From assembly GCA_934307695.1 (NCBI GenBank), contig CAKRCS010000014.1, positions 1-48,858 on the forward strand: 48,858 nt of DNA, given 5' to 3'. Shown here one piece after another: positions 26,591-37,100 of the stretch (position 1 is its first letter; the number at the start of each line of letters is the position of its first letter). Position numbers and translations under genes: made by a program. The notes under the pieces were generated by a model. It ran no database searches and was not told the DNA's origin. It saw only the letters and a program-made list of their open reading frames with translations. Origin of the DNA: an uncultured Agathobacter sp. GTDB lineage: Bacteria; Bacillota; Clostridia; Lachnospirales; Lachnospiraceae.

Positions 26591-26743
26591 CTCTTATTCA
26601 GAGTGGTGGAGATACATAGGATCTATGAAGCCACGGCAACCCCGCATTTTGCAGGAAGGTGCCTACCTGAGCGAGCAATCGAACAATAAGAGGATTTGAT
26701 TATCTTGGTATTTGAATCCGCTTATTTCGTAAGCGGATTTTTT
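26591..26743 (+). ncRNA. SAM-I (S-box) riboswitch with terminator
   Basis: The aptamer starts with CTCTTATT (26591-26598), which pairs with AATAAGAG (26685-26692) as P1. Conserved S-box core segments are AGAGTGGTGGAG, GAAGCCACGGCAACC and AAGGTGCCTACCTGAGCGAG. The terminator is AATCCGCTTA (26715-26724) with TAAGCGGATT (26730-26739) and a T-run to 26743. TAAGAGGATT (26687-26696) can instead pair with the terminator's left arm (nine of ten positions), forming an antiterminator that is lost when SAM stabilises P1. It therefore turns metK off when SAM is plentiful. Confidence 0.96.
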
Positions 26744-26804
26744 AGTGTGAAGAATTACATAGTTTCACATGAACCGACAACTTTATTGAGAGGAGCACAA
26801 AAGA

Positions 26805-27986
26805 ATGGAGAAACGTTTATTTACATCCGAGTCCGTTACCGAAGGACATCCGGACAAAATGTGTGATGCAGTATCCGACGCAATCCTTGATGCATGCATG
26901 GAACAGGATCCTATGAGCCGTGTTGCATGTGAGACAGCAAGCTGTACCGGATTTGTACTTGTAACAGGAGAGATTACCACAAAGGCACAGTTAGATATCC
27001 CGGCGATCGTCCGCAAGACGGTGCTTGAGATCGGCTATGACGATGGTAAGAAGGGACTTGACGGTCATTCCTGCGCAGTTATGGTAGCGCTTGACCAGCA
27101 GTCTGCTGACATCGCCATGGGTGTTGACAAGGCACTTGAGGCAAAGTCCGGAGAGCTGACCGATGACCTTGACACCGGAGCCGGAGATCAGGGTATGATG
27201 TTTGGTTATGCGACCAATGAGACACCGGAGCTTATGCCTTACCCGATCGAGCTTGCACACAAGCTTGCACTCCAGCTTACCAAGGTGCGTAAGGATGGCA
27301 CACTGACCTACCTTCGCCCGGACGGAAAAACACAGGTTTCCGTTGAGTACGATGAGGCTGGAAAGCCAACCCGCCTGGAGGCAGTTGTCCTTTCTACACA
27401 GCACGATGAGGATGTGACGCAGGAGCAGATCCATGAGGATATCAGGAAGTATGTATTCGATCCGATCCTTCCACAGGATATGGTCGATGCAGAGACAAAG
27501 TTCTTTATCAATCCGACCGGACGCTTTGTTATCGGTGGACCACACGGTGATGCAGGTCTTACCGGACGTAAGATCATCGTAGACACCTACGGCGGATATG
27601 CACGTCACGGCGGCGGAGCCTTCTCCGGCAAGGACTGCACAAAGGTTGACCGTTCCGCAGCTTATGCGGCACGTTACGTTGCAAAGAACATCGTTGCGGC
27701 AGGACTTGCAGATCGCTGCGAGATCCAGCTTTCCTACGCGATCGGTGTTGCGCAGCCGACATCTATCATGGTGGATACCTTTGGAACCGGCAGACTTGCA
27801 GACGAGAAGCTGGTTGCGATCATTCGTGAGAACTTCGACCTGCGCCCGGCTGGAATCATCAAGATGCTTGACCTGCGCAGACCGATCTACCGTGGCACCG
27901 CTGCATACGGACATTTCGGACGCACCGACCTTGATCTTCCATGGGAGGCAACCGACAAGGCAGAGACTTTGAAGAAGTACCTTTAA
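26805..27986 (+). CDS. metK: S-adenosylmethionine synthetase
   Basis: 393 residues. It makes SAM from methionine and ATP. The N-terminal [20 protein letters not shown] carries the ATP-binding His and Asp, [12 protein letters not shown] is the family signature 1, and [20 protein letters not shown] is signature 2. ATG at 26805 follows GAGGAG (26790-26795). The upstream SAM-I riboswitch ends 62 bases before the start, giving product feedback. No terminator is seen other than the palindrome with a T-run at 28051-28083. Confidence 0.97.
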   Translation: MEKRLFTSESVTEGHPDKMCDAVSDAILDACMEQDPMSRVACETASCTGFVLVTGEITTKAQLDIPAIVRKTVLEIGYDDGKKGLDGHSCAVMVALDQQSADIAMGVDKALEAKSGELTDDLDTGAGDQGMMFGYATNETPELMPYPIELAHKLALQLTKVRKDGTLTYLRPDGKTQVSVEYDEAGKPTRLEAVVLSTQHDEDVTQEQIHEDIRKYVFDPILPQDMVDAETKFFINPTGRFVIGGPHGDAGLTGRKIIVDTYGGYARHGGGAFSGKDCTKVDRSAAYAARYVAKNIVAAGLADRCEIQLSYAIGVAQPTSIMVDTFGTGRLADEKLVAIIRENFDLRPAGIIKMLDLRRPIYRGTAAYGHFGRTDLDLPWEATDKAETLKKYL

Positions 27987-28022
27987 TTTATTCTTTTTTA
28001 ACAAAAAATTAACGAAGTCCTT

Positions 28023-28051
28023 TTGCTTTGCATAGAGGCACATGCTATAAT
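28023..28051 (+). promoter_or_regulatory. Promoter of the two-component system
   Basis: TTGCTT (28023-28028), 17 bases, TATAAT (28046-28051), extended by TG (TGCTATAAT). The predicted start near 28058 falls inside the perfect palindrome that begins at the last base of the -10. Confidence 0.75.
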
Positions 28052-28083
28052 GTACGCATACATCATGTATGCGTACATTTTTT
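28051..28083. promoter_or_regulatory. Perfect 13-bp palindrome with T-run over the start of transcription
   Basis: TGTACGCATACAT (28051-28063) is mirrored exactly by ATGTATGCGTACA (28065-28077) with one central base, followed by TTTTTT. As DNA it is an ideal dimer-binding operator for autoregulation of the downstream system. As RNA it is a terminator, probably that of metK, which has no other. Both roles are possible. Confidence 0.7.
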
Positions 28084-28099
28084 ATGGAGAATTACATAT

Positions 28100-29605
28100 A
28101 TGAAAATGAAAAATAAGCTTATCATTTCATTTCTTATTGGAATTTTTATTCCGATTATTCTGACAGGTGTGGCATTTTCGGTATTCCAGAAGCTGCAGAC
28201 GAGGACAATCGAGCAGGCTTACGGGATCCATGACGCGGAGGGCTATTCCCTGACGAGCACGGTACAGATCCTAAACCGTATGACGGAGGATGCTTACAAC
28301 CAACTGCTTTCAGACAGCATCAACCAGCCGGAGGTTCTGGAGAATATCCAGTATCTGGAACAGATCAACAACGAACTGCAGGATTCTAATTCCTACCTGA
28401 TTGTAAAGCAAAAGAATGATGTCCTGTTCAACGGTGGGCAGGAGAACGATGAACTGCTGGAGACTTTCCCGGAATGCAGGGGCGTGCAGGAGAAGGGAAC
28501 AGCATCCAGCTATGTGGACAGTGACCAGGATGTACTTGTCAAGCAGATCTGCTTTTTCTTCGCAGATCAGACACCCGGAACAATCTATCTTGTCACAAGC
28601 ATTGAGGAGATCGTGCCGGAGCTTCGCAACTTCTTCCTTAAGATCGTGATCTCAATCGTCGTGATTCTTGTGTTTACCGCATTTTTGATGATCATGTGGA
28701 TATACAGCAGCCTTGTCACACCGGTCAAGAAGCTGCAGGTTGCGGCGGAGAATATCAAGAACGGCAATCTGGACTTTACCGTGGATGTAGGCGGTGAGGA
28801 CGAGATCGGACAGCTCGGTGTGGCGTTTGAGGAAATGCGGCTGCGCTTAAAGGACAACGCAGAGGAGAAAATCTCGGACGAGAAGGAAAACCGCGCACTC
28901 ATCAGCAACATCGCGCACGACTTAAAGACACCGATCACGGCGGTCAAGGGCTATGCCGAGGGAATCATCGACGGCGTGGCGAACACGCCGGAGAAGGTAG
29001 ACAAGTATGTGCGCACGATCTACAACAAGGCAAACGAGATGGACACGCTGATCAATGAGCTGACGCTTTATTCCAAGATCGATGCGAACCGTATTCCGTA
29101 CAACTTTGCCAAGATCAACGTCAGCGAGTATTTTCAGGACTGCGTAGAGGAAATCGGATTGGATCTCGAAGCGAAGGGCATCGGACTTGCCTACTACAAT
29201 TATGTAGATCCTGACGTGCTGATCATTGCCGATCCGGAGCAGCTGCGGCGTGTGATCAACAATATCATCAGCAATTCCGTCAAGTATATGGACAAGAAGA
29301 ACGGATTCATCAATATCCGGATCAAGGATGTCGGAGATTTTATTCAGGTAGAGCTTGAGGACAACGGAAGGGGCATCGCACAGCGCGATCTTCCATATAT
29401 TTTCGACCGGTTTTTCCGTGCGGATGCATCCCGCAATTCTGCGACAGGCGGAAGCGGGATCGGACTGTCGATCGTAAAGAAGATCATCGACGATCACGGC
29501 GGCAAGATCTGGGCGACGAGCAAAGAGGACAACGGAACAACTATGTACTTTGTAATTCGTAAATACGAGGAGGTTTATAACAATGAGCAGAATATTGATT
29601 GTTGA
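28100..29605 (+). CDS. Sensor histidine kinase (HAMP, HisKA, HATPase)
   Basis: 501 residues. TM1 is residues 8-29, an extracellular sensing region spans about 30-178, and TM2 is 181-203. HAMP follows (204-257; TPVKKLQVAAENIKNGNLDF). The dimerisation/phosphoacceptor domain contains NIAHDLKTPITAVKGY with His273. The ATP-binding domain has the N box (NNIISNSVKY, about 387-396), G1 EDNGRGI, the F box IFDRFFRAD and G2 GGSGIGLSI. It is a membrane kinase for the response regulator encoded next. ATG 28100 follows GGAGA (28086-28090). The end overlaps the regulator by 23 bases. The signal is unknown. Confidence 0.94.
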   Translation: MKMKNKLIISFLIGIFIPIILTGVAFSVFQKLQTRTIEQAYGIHDAEGYSLTSTVQILNRMTEDAYNQLLSDSINQPEVLENIQYLEQINNELQDSNSYLIVKQKNDVLFNGGQENDELLETFPECRGVQEKGTASSYVDSDQDVLVKQICFFFADQTPGTIYLVTSIEEIVPELRNFFLKIVISIVVILVFTAFLMIMWIYSSLVTPVKKLQVAAENIKNGNLDFTVDVGGEDEIGQLGVAFEEMRLRLKDNAEEKISDEKENRALISNIAHDLKTPITAVKGYAEGIIDGVANTPEKVDKYVRTIYNKANEMDTLINELTLYSKIDANRIPYNFAKINVSEYFQDCVEEIGLDLEAKGIGLAYYNYVDPDVLIIADPEQLRRVINNIISNSVKYMDKKNGFINIRIKDVGDFIQVELEDNGRGIAQRDLPYIFDRFFRADASRNSATGGSGIGLSIVKKIIDDHGGKIWATSKEDNGTTMYFVIRKYEEVYNNEQNIDC

Positions 29606-30272
29606 GGATGAGGTAGATATTGCCAATCTGGAGAAGGATTATCTGGAACTGAGCGGTTTTGAAGTCCTGATTGAAAACGATGGGACATCCGGGCTTGCAA
29701 GAGCCCTTGCGGAGGACTTTGACTTATTCATTCTGGATCTTATGCTTCCGGGGGTTGATGGCTTTGAGATCTGTAAGGAGATCCGTGAAAAGAAAAACAT
29801 GCCGATCCTTATGGTTTCCGCCAAGAAGGATGACATTGATAAGATCCGGGGACTGGGACTGGGCGCAGATGACTATATTACAAAGCCTTTCTCACCGAGT
29901 GAGCTGGTTGCCCGTGTCAAGGCACATCTGGCGCGTTATGAGCGCCTGATCGGAAGCAATGCCGTAGAGAATGACATCGTGGAGATCCGCGGCATCCGTA
30001 TTGACAAGACCGCACGCCGTGTCTGGGTCAACGGGGAGGAGAAGCAGTTTACCACCAAGGAATTTGACCTGCTGGTATTCCTGGCGGAGAATCCGAACCA
30101 TGTATTTACGAAGGAAGAACTTTTTCAGCGCGTCTGGGATATGGAGTCCATCGGTGACATCGCGACCGTCACCGTACACATCAAGAAGATCCGCGAGAAG
30201 ATTGAGCTTAACACCGCCAAACCGCAGTACATCGAGACGATCTGGGGTGTCGGATACCGGTTTAAATTGTAA
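29583..30272 (+). CDS. OmpR/PhoB-family response regulator
   Basis: 229 residues. The receiver domain (1-115) has the acidic pocket Glu8-Asp9, phosphoacceptor Asp52 in LFILDLMLPG, and the lysine of YITKPFSPSEL. The winged-helix DNA-binding domain (about 130-229) has KQFTTKEFDLLVFLAENPNH, ATVTVHIKKIREKIE and TIWGVGYRFKL. It is a DNA-binding transcription factor activated by the upstream kinase. GAGGAGG at 29567-29573 lies within the kinase gene, nine bases before ATG 29583. The perfect palindrome at 28051-28077 is a candidate target for autoregulation (inference). Confidence 0.96.
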   Translation: MSRILIVEDEVDIANLEKDYLELSGFEVLIENDGTSGLARALAEDFDLFILDLMLPGVDGFEICKEIREKKNMPILMVSAKKDDIDKIRGLGLGADDYITKPFSPSELVARVKAHLARYERLIGSNAVENDIVEIRGIRIDKTARRVWVNGEEKQFTTKEFDLLVFLAENPNHVFTKEELFQRVWDMESIGDIATVTVHIKKIREKIELNTAKPQYIETIWGVGYRFKL

Positions 30273-30298
30273 AAACATAGATTTTTTCACTCTTTTTC

Positions 30299-30328
30299 TT
30301 TACCACAGTAACGTGATTGTGCTACACT
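30299..30328 (+). promoter_or_regulatory. Possible promoter of the chemoreceptor gene
   Basis: TTTACC (30299-30304), an 18-base spacer, TACACT (30323-30328) with TGC just upstream. Weak match. No flagellar sigma-28 pattern was recognised, although chemoreceptors often use it. Confidence 0.4.
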
Positions 30329-30374
30329 TACAAATAGCTATATGAGTTGTTTCGTTTACAAAAGGAGAAAAAGG

Positions 30375-32330
30375 ATGGGAAGAACAATTAAAGGGAAGAT
30401 CACGATACAGACAATCGTGTATCTGCTGGTAGCACTTGCTGTATGTGAGATAGTCAGCGTTGTTACGCTTAACCGCAATATGACTTCGCAGAGCCAGATG
30501 TATATCCAGGCGGAGGCCAGAAACAATGCGGCGGTTGTAAATGAATGGCTTCTGGAACAGGGAAATATCATGCATACAATTACAGATGCCCTTGCTTTCA
30601 TGAACACAAAGGATACCGAACAGATCATGGATTATCTGGAGCAGAACCTTAATGAGAATAAGGATGCTTTGATGTACTATGTGTGCTTTGGATATGACGG
30701 AGGTGTATTTCCGGCGAATCATTCCACGCTGGATCTCGATCCTACGACAAGAGACTGGTGGAAACAGGCAATCGCGGAGAATGGACTTATCTATACAGCT
30801 CCATATAAGGATTTCGCGAGCGGCAATATGGTCGTGACCATTGCGGAGCCGCTTCAGTTACAGGGCGAGCAGGCGGTATTCCTTGCAGATATTACGCTGG
30901 ATACATTGACCAGACAGGTGCAAAAGGTCAGCTCGGATGCCAATCTGCAGGGCTTTCTGCTGGATGCGGACGGCAACGTAGTATCTCATCCGAATGAAGA
31001 CTTCCTTCCGAAGGAGGAAGGCAATACGATCCTTTCCGAGGCACTTGGTGTGGATGTGAGCCGGGTAGAGACATTAAAGGACTATGACGGCAGGACAAAG
31101 TTTGTAAGCACAGCAGACATTGAGACGACCGGCTGGGTATTCGGTGTCACGGAGGATCAGTCCGTTGTGTCAGCACAGATTGCGAAAAATGTCATCATCG
31201 TGGTGCTTCTCGGCATCCTTATGGTTCTTGTGATAGCGGTGCTTACGACACTTAGCATAAAACGAAGCCTTTTACCAATGGAGAACATGAAGAAGTTCAT
31301 CACGGAAAAAGTGATCGGAAGCGGCAGCTGCAAAAAGCAGAAGAACGAGACGGCAGAGATCACCTATCTCATAAATGAGATGGAGGATAAGTTCATCGGT
31401 GTGATCCGTCAGACCAAGGAGGAATCCGGTAACATCCATCAGCGCATGCAGGGAACAAATGACAAGGTCGTCTCCATCAGTGAGAACATCATGGAGATTG
31501 GCGCTGCGATGCAGGAGACAGGTGCGAACATTGATTCACAGACTGCCAATATTGACAGGATCGATACGACCTGCAAGCAGGCAGCGCAGGAGATCACATC
31601 ACTGTCCAAGGAAGCACAGGAGATGGCAGCTAACGCAAAAGAGGTTGTGGCTCGCGTCGAACGCGTTACGGGCGAACTGCTAGAGGGCAAGAACCGTGCG
31701 ATCCATACGGCTGCTGACAGCAAGGAGCGCATGAAGAGTGCGATGGAAAGCGCCAAGGTCATCGCCGAAATCACAAGTGTTTCCGCTGCAATCCAGGAGA
31801 TCGCCACACAGACGAATCTGCTTGCCCTGAATGCTTCAATCGAAGCGGCACGGGCAGGGGAAGCCGGCAAAGGCTTTGCAGTTGTCGCGGGCGAGATCAA
31901 GAAGCTGAGCGAAGACACCAACGCAGAGATCAACAAAGTAAATGCACTGACTGCAAAGGTTACAGAGAGTGTGCAGGCACTTTCGGTTGAGGGCGAAGGG
32001 GTGCTTGCATTTATCAATGGCACGGTAATGCAGGACTATGACAAGCTGGAGATCCTTGCAAACGATTACAAGAAGGATGCAGAATATTACAATCAGGTCA
32101 GCGAGGCACTTGGAAGCAGTGCCCAGAAGGTCAGTGATTCTGTAGATTACATAAATGAAATGATTGACTCAATCAGCGGCGCACAGAAGGAATTGTCAGA
32201 TGCCGCGGCAAGTGTCAATGCAAACCTGCAGCAGATTACTTACTCAAGCGAGAACATGACGAGAGAAACGGAGAATGTTCTTGAAAGTGTCGGGGCATTG
32301 CAGAAAACGATGCAGAATTTTGAGGTATAA
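30375..32330 (+). CDS. Methyl-accepting chemotaxis protein
   Basis: 651 residues. TM1 is about 10-30 and TM2 about 272-294, with a double-Cache-like extracellular sensor between them ([40 protein letters not shown]). The cytoplasmic half lacks a clear HAMP and has a long coiled coil with the conserved hairpin tip [20 protein letters not shown] followed by [17 protein letters not shown] (about 476-514). Such receptors bias flagellar rotation through CheA/CheW. No che or fla genes are nearby, so it is an orphan receptor. ATG 30375 follows AAAGGAG (30361-30367); an earlier ATG at 30342 lacks one. Terminator directly after. Confidence 0.94.
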   Translation: MGRTIKGKITIQTIVYLLVALAVCEIVSVVTLNRNMTSQSQMYIQAEARNNAAVVNEWLLEQGNIMHTITDALAFMNTKDTEQIMDYLEQNLNENKDALMYYVCFGYDGGVFPANHSTLDLDPTTRDWWKQAIAENGLIYTAPYKDFASGNMVVTIAEPLQLQGEQAVFLADITLDTLTRQVQKVSSDANLQGFLLDADGNVVSHPNEDFLPKEEGNTILSEALGVDVSRVETLKDYDGRTKFVSTADIETTGWVFGVTEDQSVVSAQIAKNVIIVVLLGILMVLVIAVLTTLSIKRSLLPMENMKKFITEKVIGSGSCKKQKNETAEITYLINEMEDKFIGVIRQTKEESGNIHQRMQGTNDKVVSISENIMEIGAAMQETGANIDSQTANIDRIDTTCKQAAQEITSLSKEAQEMAANAKEVVARVERVTGELLEGKNRAIHTAADSKERMKSAMESAKVIAEITSVSAAIQEIATQTNLLALNASIEAARAGEAGKGFAVVAGEIKKLSEDTNAEINKVNALTAKVTESVQALSVEGEGVLAFINGTVMQDYDKLEILANDYKKDAEYYNQVSEALGSSAQKVSDSVDYINEMIDSISGAQKELSDAAASVNANLQQITYSSENMTRETENVLESVGALQKTMQNFEV

Positions 32331-32334
32331 AACG

Positions 32335-32365
32335 GGACGCTCCTTTGTATGGGGAGCGTCCTTTT
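32335..32365 (+). terminator. Terminator after the chemoreceptor gene
   Basis: GGACGCTCC (32335-32343) pairs with GGAGCGTCC (32353-32361), followed by TTTT. It starts five bases after the stop codon. Confidence 0.85.
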
Positions 32366-32390
32366 CACTTTGACAGGAGTAGAAATAATA

Positions 32391-33062
32391 ATGGAAATCA
32401 TATATGAGGATCGGGAGGTAATTGTCTGTTACAAGCCCGCAGGGATTGCAACACAGACAAAACGGCTGGGACAGCAGGATATGGAGAGCCTGCTAAAAAA
32501 CAATCGGGTTGCGAAGCGGGAAACACCGTACATCGGTGTGATCCACCGACTAGACCAGCCGGTAGAAGGAATCATGGTATTTGCAAAGACACCGCAGGCG
32601 GCAGCAAAGCTGTCCGCACAGGTGCAGAAGCGAAGCATCGGTAAGTTTTACTATGCGCTTGCACCGGCATTCCCGGATGGAAAAGAGGAAGGCATCCTGA
32701 CGGATTATCTTCTTGCAGATAAGAGGAACAACAGCACCCGCGTGGTGGCACAAAATACGCCACAGTCACAGCGGGCAGAGCTTGCATACCGGATTGTGGC
32801 TGCTGCCGGAGATGGGGCGGGAGCACCCGCCGGATATGTCAAATACGATATCCGGCTTCACACCGGGCGGCATCATCAGATCCGTGTCCAGTTTGCTAGC
32901 CGTGGCTGCCCGCTGCTTGGTGATCAGCGCTACGGCACGCAGACAGGCGGCGCAGCACTGGCGCTATGCGCTTACAGGGTGACTTTTGTGCATCCGGTCA
33001 CAGGGAAGGAGATGGATTTTTCCATAACACCGAAGAACCCGGCATTTGCGGAATTTAGATGA
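32391..33062 (+). CDS. RluA-family RNA pseudouridine synthase
   Basis: 223 residues, short for the family and lacking an N-terminal S4 domain. It converts uridine to pseudouridine in rRNA or tRNA. Motif I is YEDREVIVCYKPAGI. Motif II carries the catalytic Asp in IGVIHRLDQPVEGIMVFAKT. Motif III is LHTGRHHQIRVQFASRGCPL followed by LGDQRYG. ATG 32391 follows AGGAG (32375-32379). It stands between the chemoreceptor terminator and the patatin-like gene, perhaps co-transcribed with the latter (53-base gap). The target base is not predictable. Confidence 0.93.
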   Translation: MEIIYEDREVIVCYKPAGIATQTKRLGQQDMESLLKNNRVAKRETPYIGVIHRLDQPVEGIMVFAKTPQAAAKLSAQVQKRSIGKFYYALAPAFPDGKEEGILTDYLLADKRNNSTRVVAQNTPQSQRAELAYRIVAAAGDGAGAPAGYVKYDIRLHTGRHHQIRVQFASRGCPLLGDQRYGTQTGGAALALCAYRVTFVHPVTGKEMDFSITPKNPAFAEFR

Positions 33063-33115
33063 TTTAAGAATGAAAAAGCGCATAATGAACAAGAATAGTA
33101 GTGGAGGATAAAGGT

Positions 33116-33970
33116 ATGTCTAAGATTGGCTTGCTGTTGGAGGGCGGCGGCATGAAGTGCGCGTATGGTGCAGGTGTGCTGGACTGCTTTCTGGAGGATG
33201 GAATACAATTTGATTATGTGATCGGCGTGTCGGCGGGAAGTGCGAATGGCGTTTCGTATCTCGCGGGACAAAAAGGAAGAAACAAGCGCTTTTACACTGA
33301 TTATATCAATGCCAAAGATTATATGGGACTTCGGTGCTTCCGCAAGACCGGAGATATTTTCGGACTGGATTATATCTATTCGACGCTGACGAACTCGGAC
33401 GGTGCAGATCCGCTGGATTTTGAGAAAATGATGGAGAACCCGGCGGAGTATGAGCTGGTTGCGACAAATGCGCGGACGGGAAAGGCAACCTTCTTTTCCA
33501 AAGAGAACTTTGTAAAGGATGACTATAAGGAGATTAAGGCGAGCTGCGCGATCCCTGCAGTCTGCAGACCTGTGGTCATCGATGGCGTTCCTTATTATGA
33601 TGGCGGAATTGCGGATTCCCTTCCATTTGCGCGTGCCTTCGAGCGCGGCTGCGACAAGCTGGTAGCCATCACCTCAAAAGCACGCTCCTATCAGCGGACA
33701 CCGCAAAAATTCCGTTGGTTCTATACCAGAAGATGCAAAAAATATCCGAAGATCATTCAGCTGATGGACAACCACCATATTGCCTACATGGAGGAATTCC
33801 GGAAGCTGTTTGAACTGGAGGAGCAGGGCAAGGTGTTTGTGATCGCTCCGTCTAAGCCGCTCGAAATATCCACTTTTACAAAGGATGCTGTTAAAAATCA
33901 GGAGATTTACGATCTGGGCTGTCTGGATTACAAGAACTTAAAGCAGAGCCTGCAGCAGTTTATAAAATAG
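33116..33970 (+). CDS. Patatin-like phospholipase family protein
   Basis: 284 residues. The oxyanion-hole glycines LLEGGGMKCAYGAGVLDC, the nucleophile elbow GVSAGS with its Ser, and the Asp of YDGGIADSLP make up the patatin Ser-Asp catalytic dyad. No signal peptide or membrane segment is visible, so it is cytoplasmic or peripheral. Bacterial members hydrolyse lipid acyl chains, but substrates are mostly unknown (YjjU/RssA-like group). ATG 33116 follows GGAGG (33103-33107). The C-terminal KAVDNHH-type region is replaced here by MDNHHIAYMEEFRKLF. It is followed by a promoter for the next gene. Confidence 0.92.
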   Translation: MSKIGLLLEGGGMKCAYGAGVLDCFLEDGIQFDYVIGVSAGSANGVSYLAGQKGRNKRFYTDYINAKDYMGLRCFRKTGDIFGLDYIYSTLTNSDGADPLDFEKMMENPAEYELVATNARTGKATFFSKENFVKDDYKEIKASCAIPAVCRPVVIDGVPYYDGGIADSLPFARAFERGCDKLVAITSKARSYQRTPQKFRWFYTRRCKKYPKIIQLMDNHHIAYMEEFRKLFELEEQGKVFVIAPSKPLEISTFTKDAVKNQEIYDLGCLDYKNLKQSLQQFIK

Positions 33971-34005
33971 AGTATCAGAAAGCGGTCAGGCGCGTGCCGC
34001 TTTCC

Positions 34006-34034
34006 TTGACAATACAGGTCAGATATTTTAATAT
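34006..34034 (+). promoter_or_regulatory. Promoter of the GGDEF protein gene
   Basis: TTGACA (34006-34011), 17 bases, TAATAT (34029-34034). The -10 lies in an AT-rich inverted repeat (ATATTTT with AAAATAT, 34023-34042). Upstream, AAAGCGG/CCGCTTT (33978-34003) forms a hairpin without a proper T-tract. The leader of about 70 bases has a small CAATC/GATTG hairpin but no recognisable cyclic-di-GMP riboswitch. Confidence 0.65.
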
Positions 34035-34107
34035 GAAAATATATTTGTGCTTTGGGAAAGCCAATCTATACAGATTGTAAAAGACGGGAGTATTTTGGGG
34101 GAAAGTC

Positions 34108-37100
34108 ATGATCAATAAGTATTATAACGGCGTAATTGAACAAGTACATGCAAAGGTCGGAAAGGCGGATAAGAACATTGTTATTGTAAACTATAACAAT
34201 GATTTTTCCATCCGCGGGCTTGAGACAGTAAAACGTTATTCAGAGGATCCGGATAACGTTTTCTTCATTTGGCATGAATTTCCGTATGATTATGTCACGG
34301 GAGCTTATGAGCCGTTTCTGGATATTATCTGTGATATGTACCGCACATATATCGGAGGGAATTTTTCGCAGTTTCTGGAGGAGTGCGGGGTGTACTATCT
34401 CCAGCGGCCGGTGCTCTTATCCTACTATAATACCGGCGTGTGTGTCCGGGAGGAGAATGTGCTGTTAAATGAGGTGGAGTACGAGCAGAGCCAGATGACA
34501 GAGGCACTTGTTACGATGCTCAAAAAGGTGGCAGATGTACATCCGGTCATGATCGTTTTGAACCGGTTCCACCTGACCTCCTTAAGTAGCATGAAGGTCG
34601 TACAGGCACTGCTGCACAATCCGTCCGACAATATCGGCATCGTTCTCGGAATCAACGAGGCAAAGTTCGATGAGGACGGGACTGCAGAAGTGTGGGATGA
34701 CATCATCGAAAAAGTGGAGGATGCAAGCCTTCTTTACCATATCGGAAGCACCGGGCAGCGGCGTGCGCAGCTTGGCTCCGAGGACGCAGAACTGATCGAC
34801 TTTGATAAGAGCATGGCAGCACTCGGCAACAACATCGAGCTGCTTGATCTTGCCCAGGCAAAGCGGTTCTGCGCGAAGTTAGAGCACGGTATCAAGTTCG
34901 AGGAATATGCGATTCCGCAGGAGATCAAGCTTGACTTCTACTTAAAGTACGCGCGTGTGTCCATTTTACTCGGGCAGATGGCAAAAGCACTTGAGATTGT
35001 GGAAGATATCTTAAAGCTGAATGTTTCATCCAGGGCGCACATTATCAACTACGAGAGCGCATATCTGATCGCAACCTGTTATATGTATCAGGGCAAGCTG
35101 GAGAATGCGGCTTCCTATGCGAGAATGGCGAAGGATGAGGCTGCTGAGAATGGCACAGAGGAGGAGGTATTCCGTGCGGAGTTGCTTGCCGTGCAGGCAC
35201 AGATGTCGGGCTGGTACAATATCTTTTTCTGTGTGCAGGATATTCCGATCAGCGAGAGCTTCATCGAGAAAATGATGAAGTACAACTTTAGAAATCATCT
35301 GGCACATACGTATATTTATGCGTATGATAACCGCCCGGAGGCCGTTGCCAAGGCATACCGGTCAGAGGCAGCGCTGTTTTATTTCAGCAAGGGAGTTGCG
35401 CTTGCAAAGGAGATCGGCAATGTACAGCTGGTATACGCTGCATACCAGAAGAATATCATGATCGCGTCCACCTATGGAATGAACGAGATCGCGCTATTGT
35501 ATTCGCTGCGCACTTACCAGTTCATGTGTCAGAAGCAGACGCTTTTGGACGGCAGAACCCTGTGCGGAATCGGTTACAACTTAAGTGCACTCGGATATAA
35601 CGAGGAGGCAGAGATCTACTACAACCGTTCAATCGAAGTGTTTTACAGGCTGCGGCTGCCGCAGGATATTGCGGAGGTATATTATAACCGCGCCTTGAAT
35701 AACATCATGCTTGACAAGTACGCTGCGGCGGAGAAGGATCTCCAGCTTTCTATGAAGGTCATCGAGAAGCTGCATCTGAACAGCCTGCGCGTATGCAATC
35801 TGTCCAAGCTTTACGCATTGCTGGCGCTTTCCTGTATTTTGCAGATGGATCAGTTTAACTGTGAGCGGTATCTGTTTTCCTGCCGCCAGTTCTTAAACTA
35901 CATCATCGCGCGGGAAAAGGAGCTTGAAAATTCCGAGATCATACACGACTATGCAAAGTGCGATGACGATATGTTTTTGTACACATTTTCACAGGCATTG
36001 CTCAGCTACATGGACGGTGACAATGACGCGGCATTTGAAAACTACGAGAAGGCGGAGGAATATCTGAAAAAGGCGGAGGGCAATCAGTTCTTCAGCTACC
36101 GCATTTTCCGTAAAAAGAAGATGGAGCTTCTCAAACAGATGGGGCGCACGGAGCTTTATGAAAAGGAAAAGGCATCCCTGCAGCAGTATGAGGAGATGAA
36201 CCGCCAGATGCGGAGCAGCTTTTCATTGGATATGCTCAACGAAGTCCAGCTTGACGACCGTGGACCGTGCCGTATCCGCGAGGACAAGATCGAGACATTG
36301 ATCAAGCAGGAGGGACTTGCAAACGATTATCAGAACAATAAGCGCCAGATGGAGTTCATCACCACCTGGCAGAAGCTGATTGATGTGTCCGATACAGATA
36401 TCAATTCAATGGTCGACAACGCGATCCATACGTTTATCAACCATTTCAGTACAGACCGTGTGCTGTATATCTGGTACGAAGGCGGAAAGCCGCGCGTGCT
36501 TTACAATGATACGAGAATCGAGATGACGGAGGAAACGATCGCTGGCTTAGAGCGCGGTATGCGCGAGTTCCCGCAGGGCTTTGCCGTATCAAAGATCAGC
36601 GACAGCTTTTTCGAGCATCAGGATGTGATCTCATATTTTGATGCGAATGATGTATGCTCGTTTGTTGCGGTCCCGTTCTACAAGAACCGGGAGATCTGCA
36701 GCCTGCTGATCGCATACGTCCGCATGAAGGAGAACTGGCATTCCTCCATCGAGAAGTATATGCTTGGAGAGGATGATCTGAATCTGTATCAGCTTCTGTT
36801 CCGCGAGCTGAACTATTCCATCAACCGGATGGAGGCGAACCAGAAGGTGCGCGAGATGAACCGCAAGCTGCAGCTTGCAGCAGTGACGGATATGCTGACC
36901 GGAATCTATAACCGTGCGGGAATGTACGAGCAGATCCACAGCTTTGCACAATCCGGGGCGCAGGGAACCGGGCTTATGTTCATCGACTTAGATAACTTTA
37001 AGCATTACAACGATACATACGGTCACGACATCGGTGATCTCATCCTAAAGGGTATGGCACGGATCTTTACCGAGGTGTCAAAGGACAGGGGCTTTGTCTG

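Noticed and set aside
26991..28043. Long minus-strand open frame (350 codons) opposite metK
   Set aside because: Antisense to metK with no start signals; the translation has low-complexity Cys/Leu/Arg content and matches no family.
33978..34004. Terminator after the patatin-like gene
   Set aside because: The AAAGCGG/CCGCTTT hairpin is real but is followed by CCTTGACA, not a T-tract; it adjoins the next promoter instead.
34035..34107. Cyclic-di-GMP riboswitch before the GGDEF gene
   Set aside because: The leader of about 70 bases is too short for a c-di-GMP aptamer plus expression platform, and the conserved core sequences are absent.
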